DNA of 64,000 nt from Lamellibrachia satsuma (lineage: Eukaryota; Annelida; Polychaeta; Sabellida; Siboglinidae). Positions within the stretch are counted from its first letter, which is position 1. Every line of letters starts with the position of its first letter. The notes under the pieces were generated by a model, which was not told the DNA's origin, searched no databases, and saw only the letters and a program-made list of their open reading frames with translations. The stretch covers positions 10,997,501-11,061,500 of the forward strand of contig BSQZ01000015.1 in the NCBI GenBank assembly GCA_033239005.1, given 5' to 3'. The translations under genes and the position numbers were made by a program. Below, piece by piece: positions 51,617 through 62,654 of the stretch.

Positions 51617-51641
51617 ACGCACGCACGCACGCACGCACGCA

Positions 51642-51713
<72 letters not shown>
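51617..51713. repeat. GCAC then CA microsatellite, block B
   Basis: Interrupted (CACA)n with AAAC and CTCA variants, the duplicate of 42929-43023. Confidence 0.95.
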
Positions 51714-51782
51714 CGCATTATGCAAAATTCAAACAACCGAACCAGTTTTGCAGGTGTTGAGGTAGTTTGCCTTTCCAGGCGT

Positions 51783-51788
51783 TTTATT
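51783..51788 (-). terminator. Polyadenylation signal of lectin gene B
   Basis: AATAAA on the minus strand about 176 bp after the gene B stop, conserved with gene A. Confidence 0.55.
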
Positions 51789-51963
51789 ATGAATGATTGA
51801 CATGACAGCAATAACTATGTGACCGAACTGAAATTGTCACAGTCCATTGAAAAGGACACATTGTCATTCTTGTGTGAGTTGCATGCCATATTGCAGTGCA
51901 CGAACATGTCTTGGTTGTTGTGGGCGTCAATCTGTTCTTCTAAACGACCAGTTCAAACGTTCG

Positions 51964-52178
51964 TCACGCCTTCACAATGATTGGCTTTTCTATCGGCCCA
52001 ATGGAGTGGCCTCGTTTCTCGCAGATGTAGAACTTCTTCTGGTAACAGTCGTCGTCGAACCAACCGTAGTCGATGCATCGCATATCCCAGCAGCGCCGCC
52101 TGATGGCCAGACAGTTCTGGTAGCCCAGGTAGTTGTTTGGTTCGTTTGGCAGCCAATGGAAGTACGATGCGTACGTGT
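51964..52178 (-). CDS. Lectin B exon 6, ligand-binding half
   Basis: Encodes WLPNEPNNYLGYQNCLAIRR, a CWDMRC loop where A has CWDAKC, then YGWFDDDC and FYICEKRGHSIGP. It ends in TGA where A has TAA. Confidence 0.93.
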
Positions 52179-52323
52179 CTGAAAACAAACAGTTGCATGT
52201 TTTATCATACATATTTGACAAGATTTAATAAGACAAAATTGCAAAAGATTGTAAAAACACCTTTTGAAAATATAAGATACAAGCTCCAAATGCCACATAG
52301 CCATTGGCTTACCGAAAGTCGGT

Positions 52324-52371
<48 letters not shown>

Positions 52372-54417
52372 TGCGAGCGTGCGTGCGAGCGTGCGTGCGT
52401 GCGTGCGTGCGTGCGTGTGTGCGATGTATTTGCTCATTTAATTGAAGGCCATGTTTTATTGTTTTAGTTAGATAAACTCTACTTAACGGGACATTCAGTC
52501 GCCTGTTGCTGTATTGTATTATATTATAAACAGTTTCAACACGACAGTCATTACACATGTGCCATACTTACTGGAAGGATCCCACTTCCAAGCCTTCTCC
52601 ACTTCCAGGTCGGTGGCTCCCAGCCAGTACTCGGCCTTCTCCAGAAGATGGTGCTTGTATGAGACTGAAAATCACAAAAGGCGATTATATTTCCGAATTC
52701 TGCCAATTTAGGGAGACATTGCAGATAGTTATTTGGGCAAGCTATGATCGGGATACAAACGGTCGATTTATGTACATTTAAATTCACAATTATCCTGCAT
52801 TATACAGTGCTACGTTCTGCAACTACTCCTCCACAAGCTCTGTGAACCTAATCTTGAAGCAGGAATGATGAGCTCACATTCCCGTTGGTAGAGTTGTCCT
52901 TGCAGCCAAGCGTGAGTCAAGTTGTCCTTCACCTCCACCATCCTGGCACGCAGAACACCGCAGTACACCTACGACAGACAAACACAGTTCCACATAAATG
53001 TGTTGTTGCGTGATTTTTTATATGTCCTCAACACCCTGGAAATGTGTTATTATTATGCTACAAATGCAAGACTTTCCAATATATGTTAATCGTATTAATC
53101 AATCAAATGTCACGTTTTTAAAACAATGAACAAAGGGTACATGAATAAATAAATTATTAGCTGAGAACGTGTCACTATATTATTGCTGCATCCAAATCCA
53201 GTACAGGCCTCCCATCGGGTCATGACTAGGAAACAGTAGTCATTTTGTACAGTGGGCATCCCCGGTTAACGTTGACTTTTGGCCAGACGAGTGCCACACT
53301 TGGTCATGCGACCTTCTCGACCACTTCGGACTGACTACGTTCAGTGAATGCCAGCCTACCTTGGCTTCAGCCCAGCTGGCGAGATCTCGCACGAACTTGT
53401 AGCACTGGCAGCGTCGGATGGACAGGTATCGCACCACATATCCCTTGGGACAATCTACAAACAACAGAAGTAATTAAGTACTGGATACTCGGTTGTACGT
53501 TGAGTTATATAAATTAGGCCTAAGTAGCATTGGTTTTGTCAGAAGGCGAACATTATTGGCTCACCCTGAGTGGATACTTGTATTTGTATTTAAATTACTT
53601 GCTAGCATATATATTCTTGCGTTGTCTTTTATGTGTACAAGGAAATCTCACTTGATCATCCCTTAAACTACTTTTTACTGATATATTTGAGTTGTAATGT
53701 TAAACCTGTTGAGGATATAAAATATTGTGCCGAACATTAGTTGCTAGTTCAGGTGCGATTGGTTCACGGCCGAACATTACATGTAATGTCAGCAGCGATT
53801 GTTTAAATAAAAATAATATATACAACAGAAACAATAGCGCAAGGTTGCATTGGTGGATCTGACAAAACGGACACAATCCAATTCCACATCTGAGTAGGTG
53901 GACACATCCGGGTGACAATTAAAAATCATAATTAGTTCACGAGGAATCAGGAAAAGAAAATATACTACCCATAGTAAGAATTACCACTTACCATTACCAC
54001 AACACTACTCAAGCAAACAACACAACTTGTATATGTATATAGTTGCAGATACCGTTGTATTTAGCTCAGAAAAGCTAATTTACTTACAACAGTATGGCAT
54101 TTTCTTTACGTCGGTGTTGCCCTTCGTATCTTGCGCAGTCGTTAAGACTGCGGCGACACCGAGCAAGACGGCTGGAGAGGAACAGACGACATCACTGTAG
54201 TGCAGCAACGATCAAACATACTCCTGCTAGACCTTTAATTAATGGATGCCCCAGACTTTAATTATACGTGTTACACACGACTAGTTATATACAGAGATGT
54301 TGTCACCAATTCAGAAGATTAAAAGATGAGACAGTCTAATGAATAAACTTTATTGACATACTGAGACAAATTTTAAATCTTAGACATACCTGCTATAATC
54401 AGCGATCGGCTGACCAT
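51964..54417 (-). CDS. Secreted C-type lectin B
   Basis: Six exons on the minus strand (54390-54417, 54088-54171, 53360-53454, 52878-52968, 52572-52664, 51964-52178), identical in length to gene A; 606 nt, 201 residues. Signal peptide 1-22, then one C-type lectin domain with EPN (143-145) and FDDDC (171-175). Compared with A, visible replacements are S21T, I34M, A163M, K164R, Y188H and D198I. Exons 3 to 5 give identical protein. The gene is intact, with promoter, split UTR and poly(A) hexamer retained, so it probably is expressed like A. Differences cluster in the exon that forms the ligand-binding loops. Confidence 0.92.
52322..52425. repeat. AT / GT / GCGT microsatellite in lectin B last intron
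   Basis: A short AT run, then (GT)n, then (GCGT)n with GAGC variants. Just upstream (52295-52320) is a short match to the CR1-like 3' end (AGCCATTGGCTTACCGA) that block A lacks. Confidence 0.95.
52572..52664 (-). CDS. Lectin B exon 5
   Basis: 93 nt, same splice sites and same translation as gene A exon 5, including EYWLGATD. Confidence 0.94.
52878..52968 (-). CDS. Lectin B exon 4
   Basis: 91 nt, same splice sites as A; encodes VYCGVLRARMVEVKDNLTHA and the rest of helix 2. Confidence 0.92.
53360..53454 (-). CDS. Lectin B exon 3
   Basis: 95 nt encoding CPKGYVVRYLSIRRCQCYKF and VRDLASWAEAK, identical in protein to A. Confidence 0.94.
54088..54171 (-). CDS. Lectin B exon 2
   Basis: 84 nt completing the signal peptide. 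It has Ser to Thr next to the cleavage site and Ile to Met at residue 34 relative to A. Confidence 0.88.
54390..54417 (-). CDS. Lectin B exon 1 coding part
   Basis: ATG at 54417 on the minus strand; MVSRSLIIA then GCAG|gtatgt, as in A. Confidence 0.88.
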
Positions 54418-54663
54418 TTTGGTGGTTTAAAATTCGTCTTCGTCTGTTGATACCTATATGTAAAGAAAATAAATATAACGTCAACATTAAAGTAATCAAT
54501 CTCGAAATTGCTGTGCCAATAAAACGTTGTCAATACAAAATTGTTGCGGCCTACAGAATGGCTAATAAAAGAAATGTCTGCTTTTCAATATCCTGCAAAC
54601 TACTTACCGTTAAGCACTGCTTCCTTTACTTGACGTTGAACGTAATGCCGTCTACGATGGAAG

Positions 54664-54915
54664 GGCGTGTATATATACCTTTCACTGACCAATGGCTAGC
54701 ATCCAAACAAATTGGCGTCACTCGACCGGACACGCCTCTAGATTTATCCGTGTTGACCACGGACTATTTTTAGCGACCGTCCCGCAGTGTGGTGACGTGA
54801 CACCGGCGGACGTTCAGCTCTGTGCACGGGTGACTGGTACGACGTGGCACCGGCGGGCGTTCAGCTCAGTCCACGGGCGACGGGTACGACGTGGCACTCC
54901 CTCGACGCGTTTAAT
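54664..54915 (-). promoter_or_regulatory. Lectin B promoter
   Basis: TATATATA at 54670-54677 with the same upstream CTATTTTTAG and GC-rich direct repeat as gene A. Only scattered substitutions separate them, so shared regulation is expected. Confidence 0.75.
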
Positions 54916-56117
54916 CAGGGAAAGTAGGGCAGGCGGGAGGTAAACAAAACTAATAGTACAATTAATGAATAGGTGTGTGGTAAATAAGTATGAATATCGG
55001 ATGTCGAACTGAGTTATTTTGGTAAACATTGTTGTACTTGGCGTTCAACATCAACACATACTTATCAGCGAACACACACAGGCTCTTCAACATGTTATAA
55101 GATGCCTCTGGTCGCATTGAGCTATCAGAAAATTACATTTCACAAAGGAAATGTCAAAGGCAAAACACGTTATGCCCAGTCCAAACACGTGCGCTATTTG
55201 GAAATCTATCTAGTGTTCGACTCAGTTTCATCCATGTTCTCTACGTGACGTCTGGGGCACGGAGAAACGACTTGTAATAGGCGAAACAACCCATGCGCGG
55301 TAAAACAGTTATGAGAACACGAATTAGACCTCAGTCATACAGCAACTAAACTGTTTATTTGCAAGTGCAGCTCTGCATTGATGCAAGCATTTGACAACTA
55401 TGAGCGACCGTTATAATATTATATAGATGTTTGCTTGTTGATGTCACACTAGAGAGAGAGGGGGGAGAGAAAGAGAGTTATAGTCGTGAATCAAACATAT
55501 ATAATCGATATAGTTGTTGAATCCGATGTGTCCGTAGTTTATGGTTGTTTTTCTTGCATTTATCCACGCAACAATCATATTTGCATTTACATCATATCCC
55601 AGTCACTGGCCATATCTCAATTGTGTGGCTGGCCAAAACGATGGACAACTTTAGAAATGGATAGAATCTTTTAATTGTGTACACTATGGGTTAACTCAAA
55701 GAAAACAATTCAATATTGCGTTCCAACAAAAAGAGGCATATTCGAATAAAACGAATAAACAAAAATATATTATTCTAATGTTGTTCTTCAAATCTACCAA
55801 TGTTTGAATATTGGTTATCACCATAGACGGGTTACAGTAGATTTCACCACAAGTAATTTTAGTCAGGAGTCACTAAAGATAACATGGTCCAGAAACTCGG
55901 GCCCGAGTTTAATCCTTGGACAAATCTCACACCACACTTTTATTTGGTTTGTCAGTTTGACTTTGCATGATTTGTATCCTAAACGGATACAAGTCTTCTC
56001 CAGTAATACGCAATAACTGCACCAGCTGAGGTAGCTTACGCATTGCCTTCCTATGTGAGACATACGACGCTTGTCTTACACCTTGGATTATCTCATGTGG
56101 TGTTGTGTGGTCTTATC
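54916..56117. other. Intergenic sequence upstream of lectin B
   Basis: Duplicate of 46341-47645 with small indels. No recognised gene. Confidence 0.5.
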
Positions 56118-56560
56118 GTGTGTGTGTTCTCAGCATCTTGTTTTGTGGTGCAGAGACCTGGACCATCTACGCTGCCTTCATAAGACTCTTGGCGTGGAAT
56201 GGCAGGACAAAGTCAACAACCTCGAGATTCTGCAACGTTGACACCACACAACAAATTCAACACCACTGAGCCACTGAGCAGCTTTCTTCAACAGAGATGG
56301 ATTTAGCACGTAAGGAGTGTGTCGAATGATCGCCTCCCAAAGATCATTCTCTATGGGGAATTAACTGAAGGCAAACGCCCAGTTGGCAGACCTTTGAGAT
56401 ACCAGGATGTAATCAAAAGTGATCTGAAAGCAAATAGTTGCTGAAGACAGATCTACCTGACGAGTCAGTCTCAATGGCGGTTCTCCTATTGACATCAAAG
56501 CATCCTGGTCAGATGAGACCAAGCGTGCGAGGCGTCGAGCCGGCAATTTACCGACATGAT
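56118..56560 (+). pseudogene. LINE C-terminal remnant, block B copy (uninterrupted)
   Basis: Encodes, with frame breaks, a GAETWTI motif, then KIILYGELTEGKRPVGRP and RYQDVIKSDLKA. It is the intact-site counterpart of the split copy in block A and shows the state before the CR1-like insertion. Confidence 0.85.
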
Positions 56561-57079
56561 GACGTGGCAGCTAAAACAAGCATCTCACTACTCATGTGAT
56601 TGCCGTGAAGCCGACGGTTCCATCGGTGACAGCCAGCACCAGGTCAGGTGAATGCAAACGCCCTCATATTTCACACCATTACATTGAACTAGAGGTGATT
56701 AAACGTAGAAGACCAGCGTTGGTCGCGAGGAGGCGTGTCAGCCCCGGGTGGGGTCAACTGTTCATGTTTGTCAACTGGGAGTGGTTCGTATACAAGCTAA
56801 CTCGTCTAGAGACGCGTACACAACAGCTGTTTTAAATCCACGTATGTATGTAAGTTTATAAGACTGTGTCCTCGGTACTGTTTGATCAAGACCAATCAAT
56901 ACATGGGAAGAACCCCTTCAGTTTGATAAATATGCAACTTGTTCATTAAACTCAACAGAAAAGTACCACAGACAACACGTGGCGTATGGTTTGACTTCGT
57001 TTAATTTTTTTACATCACTTTGCAGGCGACGTCTGCCCGACTTCTTTACGCGACGACATGATGTGCCGGTCGCCAGCAA

Positions 57080-57091
57080 CAGGTGTGTGTG

Positions 57092-57123
<32 letters not shown>

Positions 57124-57224
57124 TGTGTGCGTGCGTGTGTGCGTGCGTATGTGCGCGCATGCGCGACGGTAATCGTGCGTGATCTTGCGTGATCATGCAT
57201 GCTCTGTGCACGCGTGTTGTTGTG

Positions 57225-57255
<31 letters not shown>

Positions 57256-57275
57256 ATGCGTGCGTGCGTGTGAAC
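57080..57275. repeat. GT/GCGT microsatellites before lectin C
   Basis: Two tracts (57081-57150 and 57222-57275) of GTGC and GT units flank a TGATCTTGCGTGATC stretch. The second tract starts exactly where similarity to block A ends. Confidence 0.93.
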
Positions 57276-57292
57276 GTGAGTGCGTGGAAATC

Positions 57293-57371
57293 ATGATTGA
57301 AATCTCCATTGCAGCTGTGTTGCTCTTCACCGTTGTGTTTGCTGCGTTGGTGGAAGCGGGTCCATGGTGTG
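57293..57371 (+). CDS. Lectin C exon 1, signal peptide
   Basis: ATG at 57293 (AAATCATGATTG) encodes the hydrophobic leader and GPWC. It ends TGTG|gtatgt with one base carried over. A GCGT microsatellite lies directly upstream. A possible 5' noncoding exon is at about 57025-57081 (ttgcag|GCGACG ... AACAG|gtgtgt). Confidence 0.88.
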
Positions 57372-60285
57372 GTATGTCAATTTCATTTTAAGTTACGCAC
57401 TCATGTCTGTATCAATGTGAAAACATAAATATCAGTCTCTCGATATATACATGCGAATTTGATGTGCATTTGTGAATGCAATAATTTATTTGGGACTCCT
57501 TAGGAAAATGCAGTATATTTATACTGAAAAAAGTGCATACATTAATATAGCTTTTTATGAATACTATGTTTTCCGTTTTAGCTGTTATAACTTGGTTATC
57601 TTGTTTCTCCATTCACGTTGCAGAGTGCCCCGACGGTTTCACGCCGCGGTACGTAGCCAAGAGGCCACACTGCTGGTGCTACAAGTTCGCGCGAGATCTC
57701 GCCAGCTGGGCTGAAGCCAAGGTAGGCCGATATTAAGACTGGCTCATCGGCTGGTGCCGCGCGGTGTCATTACTCTGGCTGGGGAACACGTGGTCGGTAA
57801 TGGATTCAAATTTAAAAACTCCTCCGTAAATTCACGACTACGTGAGACGTAGAACTTTAAAAAGAACTAGCACGCCACCTGCTGGGGTAAAGTGAAAACT
57901 GTACATAAACGGTTGAAAATTTAGCACCAGTGCTCATTTGTTAGATATATTTGTAGAAATCATGAAACCATGTGGTGGCTGTGAAAATATGTCCTTCAAC
58001 TACAGTTGTGTGACAAAATTGATAAATGGGAATTTGATGAACAGAGCCGTTTAACAAATACACACATCTGTGATTATTTACTGTATACTCACTTTAAAGC
58101 ATGACATGCATAATAATTCGAACATGCTACTATTAATGCGATCGGTGGCGAATGTTATAAATTCCTACACCACCTTTTCAGCTTCCCAAGTGGTTAATTC
58201 TTTTGACACAGACCTATTTGGAGCGGATTGTATACAATGTAATTCTATCTTCACAAATATGGTCCTGAACTTCTCTAAAACGAATAGCGCATTTTGTTTC
58301 GATAAGCATGATGACATCCAAGATGGAGTATGTCTCATCTGTTTGGATGGCAGCCTCCGAAACATCGCTAGGCAGACTTGATGCCATCCAGAGACGAGCT
58401 GTCAAAATTATAGCTATGCCAGAGGCTCCTCTGAGCAGGGATGCCACACAACCACTAGCACAAAGAAGACCAGTCGGTACACTCACCTTGGTCCACCGGA
58501 TATACTATGGCGATGCACCAACGCAACTCAGTAGCATGTTACCCCTCCTCCAGTAGTGCGAAGACCCACCCACACAGCTGCTTTGGCAATTCCACCCTTA
58601 AAACACAACATGACAGTCTTACCAACTGTCCCCCATCTCTGGAATAAACTCCCAGAGGAAATAGTTGCAATCATTGAGTAAGACAAGTTCAAGACAGACG
58701 TCAACGGCTTCCTTGGTGCCTTGCGTCAGCGCCCGTTATTGTTGTTGTTGTTGTTGTTGTTATTAGTAGTAGTATTGTTGTTGTTGTTGTAGGTTTATTG
58801 TGGCGTGATGCGCGCTTGGATGATGGAAGTAAAGGAAGCTACGACACAGTCATGGCTCAAACATCGCCTGTACGATTCCAGAGGTCAGGCCGTGAACTCT
58901 ACAGCACAATCCATGAATTGCGTTGCTACTGAAGTTATGAGACCCCGTTTACTGTTTTCGATTAGTTCGATGTACATTCATGTTTGTGTAGAAAGATATT
59001 ATATATTCACATAATAGAGAACAGAATGAATGAATAATCGCGCGGTTCAATATTGGATACATAGCACCATCCGATTAAAGCGACAGGACACTGCTGGAAT
59101 TAGCAGATTGGGCAAATATTCAATAAAATTATTCGACATGAGTGGCAACATATCGAATGTCCTGGACAATAATGAACATGTTGTGTGTGTAGCAATAATC
59201 GACCCACACCTGTACTCGGCGAAGTCGCACGGAAAAAAACAAACGAATAGCGACTGAAAGTCTTGAGTTTTCTAGCCAGTCCACTCTTGTGCTTTTGCTG
59301 TAGCGGTTTTATGACGTGTGTTGTGTGTGTGGCTTTGTCTTCTGTCAGGGTACTACCATCATCACCTTCTGGAGAAAGCGGAGTATTGGCTGGGAGCGAC
59401 AGATCTCCAATGGGAAGCACATTGGAAGTGGGATCACTCCAGTAAGTACTTTATCAATACGACAGCACGAAACCTTGCATACGTGCCATGTTCCAATTAT
59501 TTAGCATTAGTTTACATTTTTTTTACAAGATTTGACAAGATATAGAAAGATTGTTATCCAAGGCAAAACACCCAGATGGCAAATGGACATGGAAGCCATT
59601 GGCTTATCGAGTCCAACAATTTTTCATTTATGTGTACTTTCTTATATATAATCCACACTGTTCACCCCCAACGTTACTTCGCGTCCTTTAGCTCTTCTAT
59701 TTTTCTTATGCGACAAAACAAGTTTTCTATCAATATTTTTATACCCAGTCAATATCTTAAAAACTTAAATTTGATCTCATCTTAACGTTCTTGTCTTTGT
59801 GATTGTTAAACCACATTCTTTGTCTACATGTTTGTTAAAACACATTCTTCAAAACTAAATTAAGGTCTTCTAGTTATATTGATATGTGCAGAAGTATAAT
59901 TAGTTCTTTTTCTTTAGTTGCATGCGAAAAGTCATAAGCGTTTAGAACAATATATTGCACGACAGTTGTTTGTTGCAATTAAGGTATTTCTACTTTATAC
60001 GTGTTATTCTTAATCCAATTGTTTTCAGACACGTACGCGTCGTACGTTAAATGGTTGCCAAGCGAACCGGACAACTACCTGGGCTACCAGAACTGTCTGG
60101 CCATCAGGCAGCGCTGTTCAGATGACGTAGACTGCGTCGACTACGGCTGGTTTGACGACGACTGTTACCAGAAGAAGTTCTACATCTGTGAGACGTCGGG
60201 GATCCTTCGCGGCGTGCCAACAACTAAACGGCCACCCGTTGACGAGACGAATGTGAACGTCAAACAAGCACGAAGACCGGCGTAA
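57293..60285 (+). CDS. Secreted C-type lectin C
   Basis: Five coding exons (57293-57371, 57624-57721, 58793-58883, 59349-59441, 60029-60285) join in phase to 618 nt, 205 residues. Residues 1-22 are a signal peptide (MIEISIAAVLLFTVVFAALV, EA|G). The C-type lectin domain follows the same exon plan as A and B: ECPDGF, CWCYKFARDLASWAEAK (to 59), YC62, HHHLLEKAEYWLGATDLQ, WLPSEPDNYLGYQNCLAI (129-146), YGWFDDDC (159-166) and FYICE. The specificity motif is EPD (133-135), between the mannose-type EPN and galactose-type QPD. There is a longer hydrophilic tail rich in Thr, Pro and Arg. Its first exon differs entirely from A/B, with one signal exon instead of two, and its promoter is different. Intron 2 contains a LINE tail that abuts the exon 3 acceptor. 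Confidence 0.92.
57624..57721 (+). CDS. Lectin C exon 2
   Basis: Acceptor gttgcag|AGTGCC. It encodes CPDGFTPRYVAKRPHCWCYK then FARDLASWAEAK, with donor AAG|gtaggc in phase 0 as in A/B exon 3. Confidence 0.94.
58305..58792 (+). mobile_element. LINE C-terminal remnant with (GTT)n tail in lectin C intron 2
   Basis: Encodes KMEYVSSVWMAASETSLGRL then DAIQRRAVKII, and further on TVPHLWNKLPEEI. These are motifs of non-LTR reverse transcriptase C-termini of the L2/jockey-like type and differ from the CR1-like copies elsewhere in the window. It ends in (GTT)n at 58739-58790, which runs straight into the exon 3 acceptor tag. Confidence 0.8.
58793..58883 (+). CDS. Lectin C exon 3
   Basis: Acceptor ttgttgttgtag|GTTTATTG. 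It encodes VYCGVMRAWMMEVKEATTQS then WLKHRLYDSR; 91 nt, as in A/B exon 4. Donor CAGAG|gtcagg in phase 1. Confidence 0.88.
59349..59441 (+). CDS. Lectin C exon 4
   Basis: Acceptor ctgtcag|GGTACT. It encodes YYHHHLLEKAEYWLGATDLQ then WEAHWKWDHS; 93 nt, as in A/B exon 5. Donor CTCCA|gtaagt. Confidence 0.93.
59525..59850 (-). mobile_element. CR1-like LINE fragment in lectin C intron 4, copy 4
   Basis: Minus strand. The 3' end (ACAAGAT repeats, then CGATAAGCCAATGGCTTCC in complement) and a decayed C-terminal stretch matching ATTGATAGAAA / TTTTAAGATATTG of the other copies are visible. It is highly degraded. Confidence 0.8.
60029..60285 (+). CDS. Lectin C exon 5, ligand-binding half and tail
   Basis: Acceptor tttcag|ACACG. 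It encodes TYASYVKWLPSEPDNYLGYQ, RQRCSDDVDCVDYGWFDDDC, FYICE and a 34-residue tail ending in RRPA with TAA. It has one more residue than A/B in the cysteine loop (CSDDVDC). Confidence 0.95.
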
Positions 60286-60339
60286 TCAGTTACCGACGGC
60301 AACGGTGACGTGCTACTGTTCCCGTCGTGTTTTTTTCTG

Positions 60340-60345
60340 AATAAA
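60340..60345 (+). terminator. Polyadenylation signal of lectin C
   Basis: AATAAA 55 bp after the stop codon, in a T-rich context. Confidence 0.7.
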
Positions 60346-60405
60346 ACTTCGACTGCAGAAAAATAAGTTCGCTTGTTTTCTTTGTTAATGTGCACAATAC
60401 ATTTG

Positions 60406-60590
60406 CAGATGTTGTTATAACACATAAAGCGGTCGTCGTGTACTCTCTCGGGACTGAACCATTCAGCTGCGTCGACTGCACAGGGTCGGAGATATGCGGG
60501 GCGTTGTATTCCAAAGATTACCACCAGCAAGTGCTCTATCGGGACCATACCTCCCAAACAATCGGCGTCGGTCCGTGTAAACCAAATTAG
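60406..60590 (+). other. Possible orphan exon after lectin C
   Basis: A frame follows an acceptor-like acatttgcag| at 60409 and runs to TAG at 60588-60590. It encodes a cysteine-containing peptide (FSCVDCTGSEICGALY, VGPCKPN) in locally GC-richer sequence. No family is recognised. It could be an alternative terminal exon, a remnant of another gene, or chance. Confidence 0.2.
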
Positions 60591-60835
60591 CAAAGCTACA
60601 CAAACCTAGCTAGTGCCTTCGAGGAAGTTGGGATACGAGTTTCAGTTGGTGTAACTAGCCATGGTCCATGCTCACCAGTAGAAAAAATACTGCCACTTAC
60701 ATAAGTTATTATCAGTAGATATTGGGTACCCTACTTTTGTTGAAATGCCCTGCCGACATAGTCGCATGCGCTAAACCGGTCTGTAAGAAGTTGCGTAAAT
60801 TAGTGAAACAACGGGTACTCATGAGATCACGAAAA

Positions 60836-61100
60836 TAGGTACACCGTGCGACCACGACAGTGGGTACACAGTGAGATCACCACAGTGAGCACACTGTGAT
60901 ACCATGGAAACAGGGACAACTGTGAGACCACGTCAGTGGGTACACCGTGAGACCACGACAGTGGGTACACCGTGAGACCATGACAGTGGGTACACGACGA
61001 GACCACGTCAGTGGGTACACCGTGAGACCATGACAGTGGGTACACCGTGAGACCATGACAGTGGGTACACGACGAGACCACGTCAGTGGGTACACTGTGT
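60836..61100. repeat. 25-bp minisatellite, about 10 copies
   Basis: Units of GTGGGTACACCGTGAGACCA plus CGACA with an exact 25-bp period (60961, 60986, 61011). It is unrelated in sequence to the 25-bp array at 40870. Open minus frames are artefacts. Confidence 0.92.
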
Positions 61101-62650
61101 TTAATCATGATTAATCAAGTCAGCGTTTCTGACTTAGCTCGTTGCTGGGTAATGGGTGGATCCAGACTAAAAAAGGAGGCTTCCCAGAAAATACACCAGC
61201 TGGCAGGACTCTTAGTTATTCTAATTTCTACATGATACAGACATATGCACGTACGCACGTACGCACGTACGCACGCGCGCGCGAACCAACGAACGAACGC
61301 GCTAACGCGCGCACATAGTAGTCCCTCTCTGTTATAAAACCACCCCTTTAATTGCACAATTGCCTTATAAAACATCTTATCTTATAGCCTTATTTAATTT
61401 ACGGCAGGGCTGCCTCTGGGGAGGAGGGTGGCATCTTGTTATAGGGGCCTTACAAGAGGTGGACCAGAGGACACGATTAGTCTTCCCGGCCATATTTAAA
61501 GCACCCATCGTATGCTTCGTTGTGCATCTTTCGGAAGTCCTAGCCTAGCTGCTCGACCTGTTCAGCTGTGCATGTAACTCCGGAATATCACTAAAGAAGC
61601 TTCAAGAATTCCTCACGGGTTTTCTGTTTTTCATCGGGCGGGGATTTATGGCGTACCCTCGGCGCACCCGCCTGTGCCCGTGTAAGGGTAAGGTAGGTTA
61701 TTCAAGAAACAAATTAAGATAATTTCGTTACGTTTCACACTTGACCAGTTCACTCCAACCCAAACTCAACCATGTTGCAATCAATGCGCGAAAGTAGTTT
61801 GCTCAAATAATTCCACCACCGTGGCTAGGTAGTCAGTCAACCTTAATCATGATCGCTCAAATTGGAGCATAGCGTAGACACAACGTTCTCCAACGCGCTC
61901 TGGTTGTGCCTGATTTCTACATTTTTCCCCGAGGATTCCATCCTAGCTAGGGCCTGTCTGCTGACAGTGGTGGTTGTTGAAACAACAGCAGGGGGTCGGA
62001 ACCCAGGTCGTCTCGTCCACTATGCTGCCGTACACAACACAACTTCAATATAGAAAGTTTCAGGTGCCCCTTTTACCCTGACAGAAGACTTTCATTATAA
62101 CAACGGTTACGGTCAATCCCCCAAGGTACGATAATTACTAGTGCATTGGAAAATACATTTTACAAATTAAACACAAATAATCTTAAACATTACAAAGATG
62201 GGCTTGCTATGGAATGACAGAAGCAACGCCCCAGGAAGCCACCGTGAATGGTCACGTGGAGTCTGAATAAAAGAATGCTATTAACATCAACAAGCGACGA
62301 TCAGCAAGTGACGAATTTGTGTTATGGATAGGGCCTAATCGTTTCTGTCGGACAGCGTAAACACGATTAATGTCATTATTCACCATTTACAGTAATCTCA
62401 GTGTGTCCTTGGTTGAGCTTAGGAAGATAAAGAGAAACATCCGCATTCATAATGTCCACACATAGGTGTGAATAGTTGAAATGTCAGAGCGTAAAATGGA
62501 ATTACGAGATAAGCCATGAGTAACTAAATGGGGTCGAGGAATCCAGGACATAACACCCTCCCTCTTTAACGCCAAATGCCCGGATCTGTCCGCCTCAGAG
62601 ACAATTTAGAAGTTTTGTCAATATTTATATTAAAGCTGAGGGTGTTTTTT
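61101..62650. other. Lectin C-D intergenic region
   Basis: No recognised gene. It contains a short ACGTACGC / CGCGCG alternating purine-pyrimidine tract at 61240-61285. Confidence 0.5.
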
Positions 62651-62654
62651 CCGA

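Larger units (their letters stand above)
50163..57222. repeat. Tandem segmental duplication, block B
   Basis: Direct repeat of block A and about 3.7 kb shorter. It lacks the expanded 25-bp array, the long GT tract and the CR1-like insertion, so it is closer to the pre-duplication state at those sites. At its right end it continues into lectin gene C, whereas block A ends there. Confidence 0.93.

Noticed and set aside
60180..60593. 137-codon minus-strand frame
   Set aside because: It overlaps the lectin C last exon and poly(A) region antisense and has no recognised domain.
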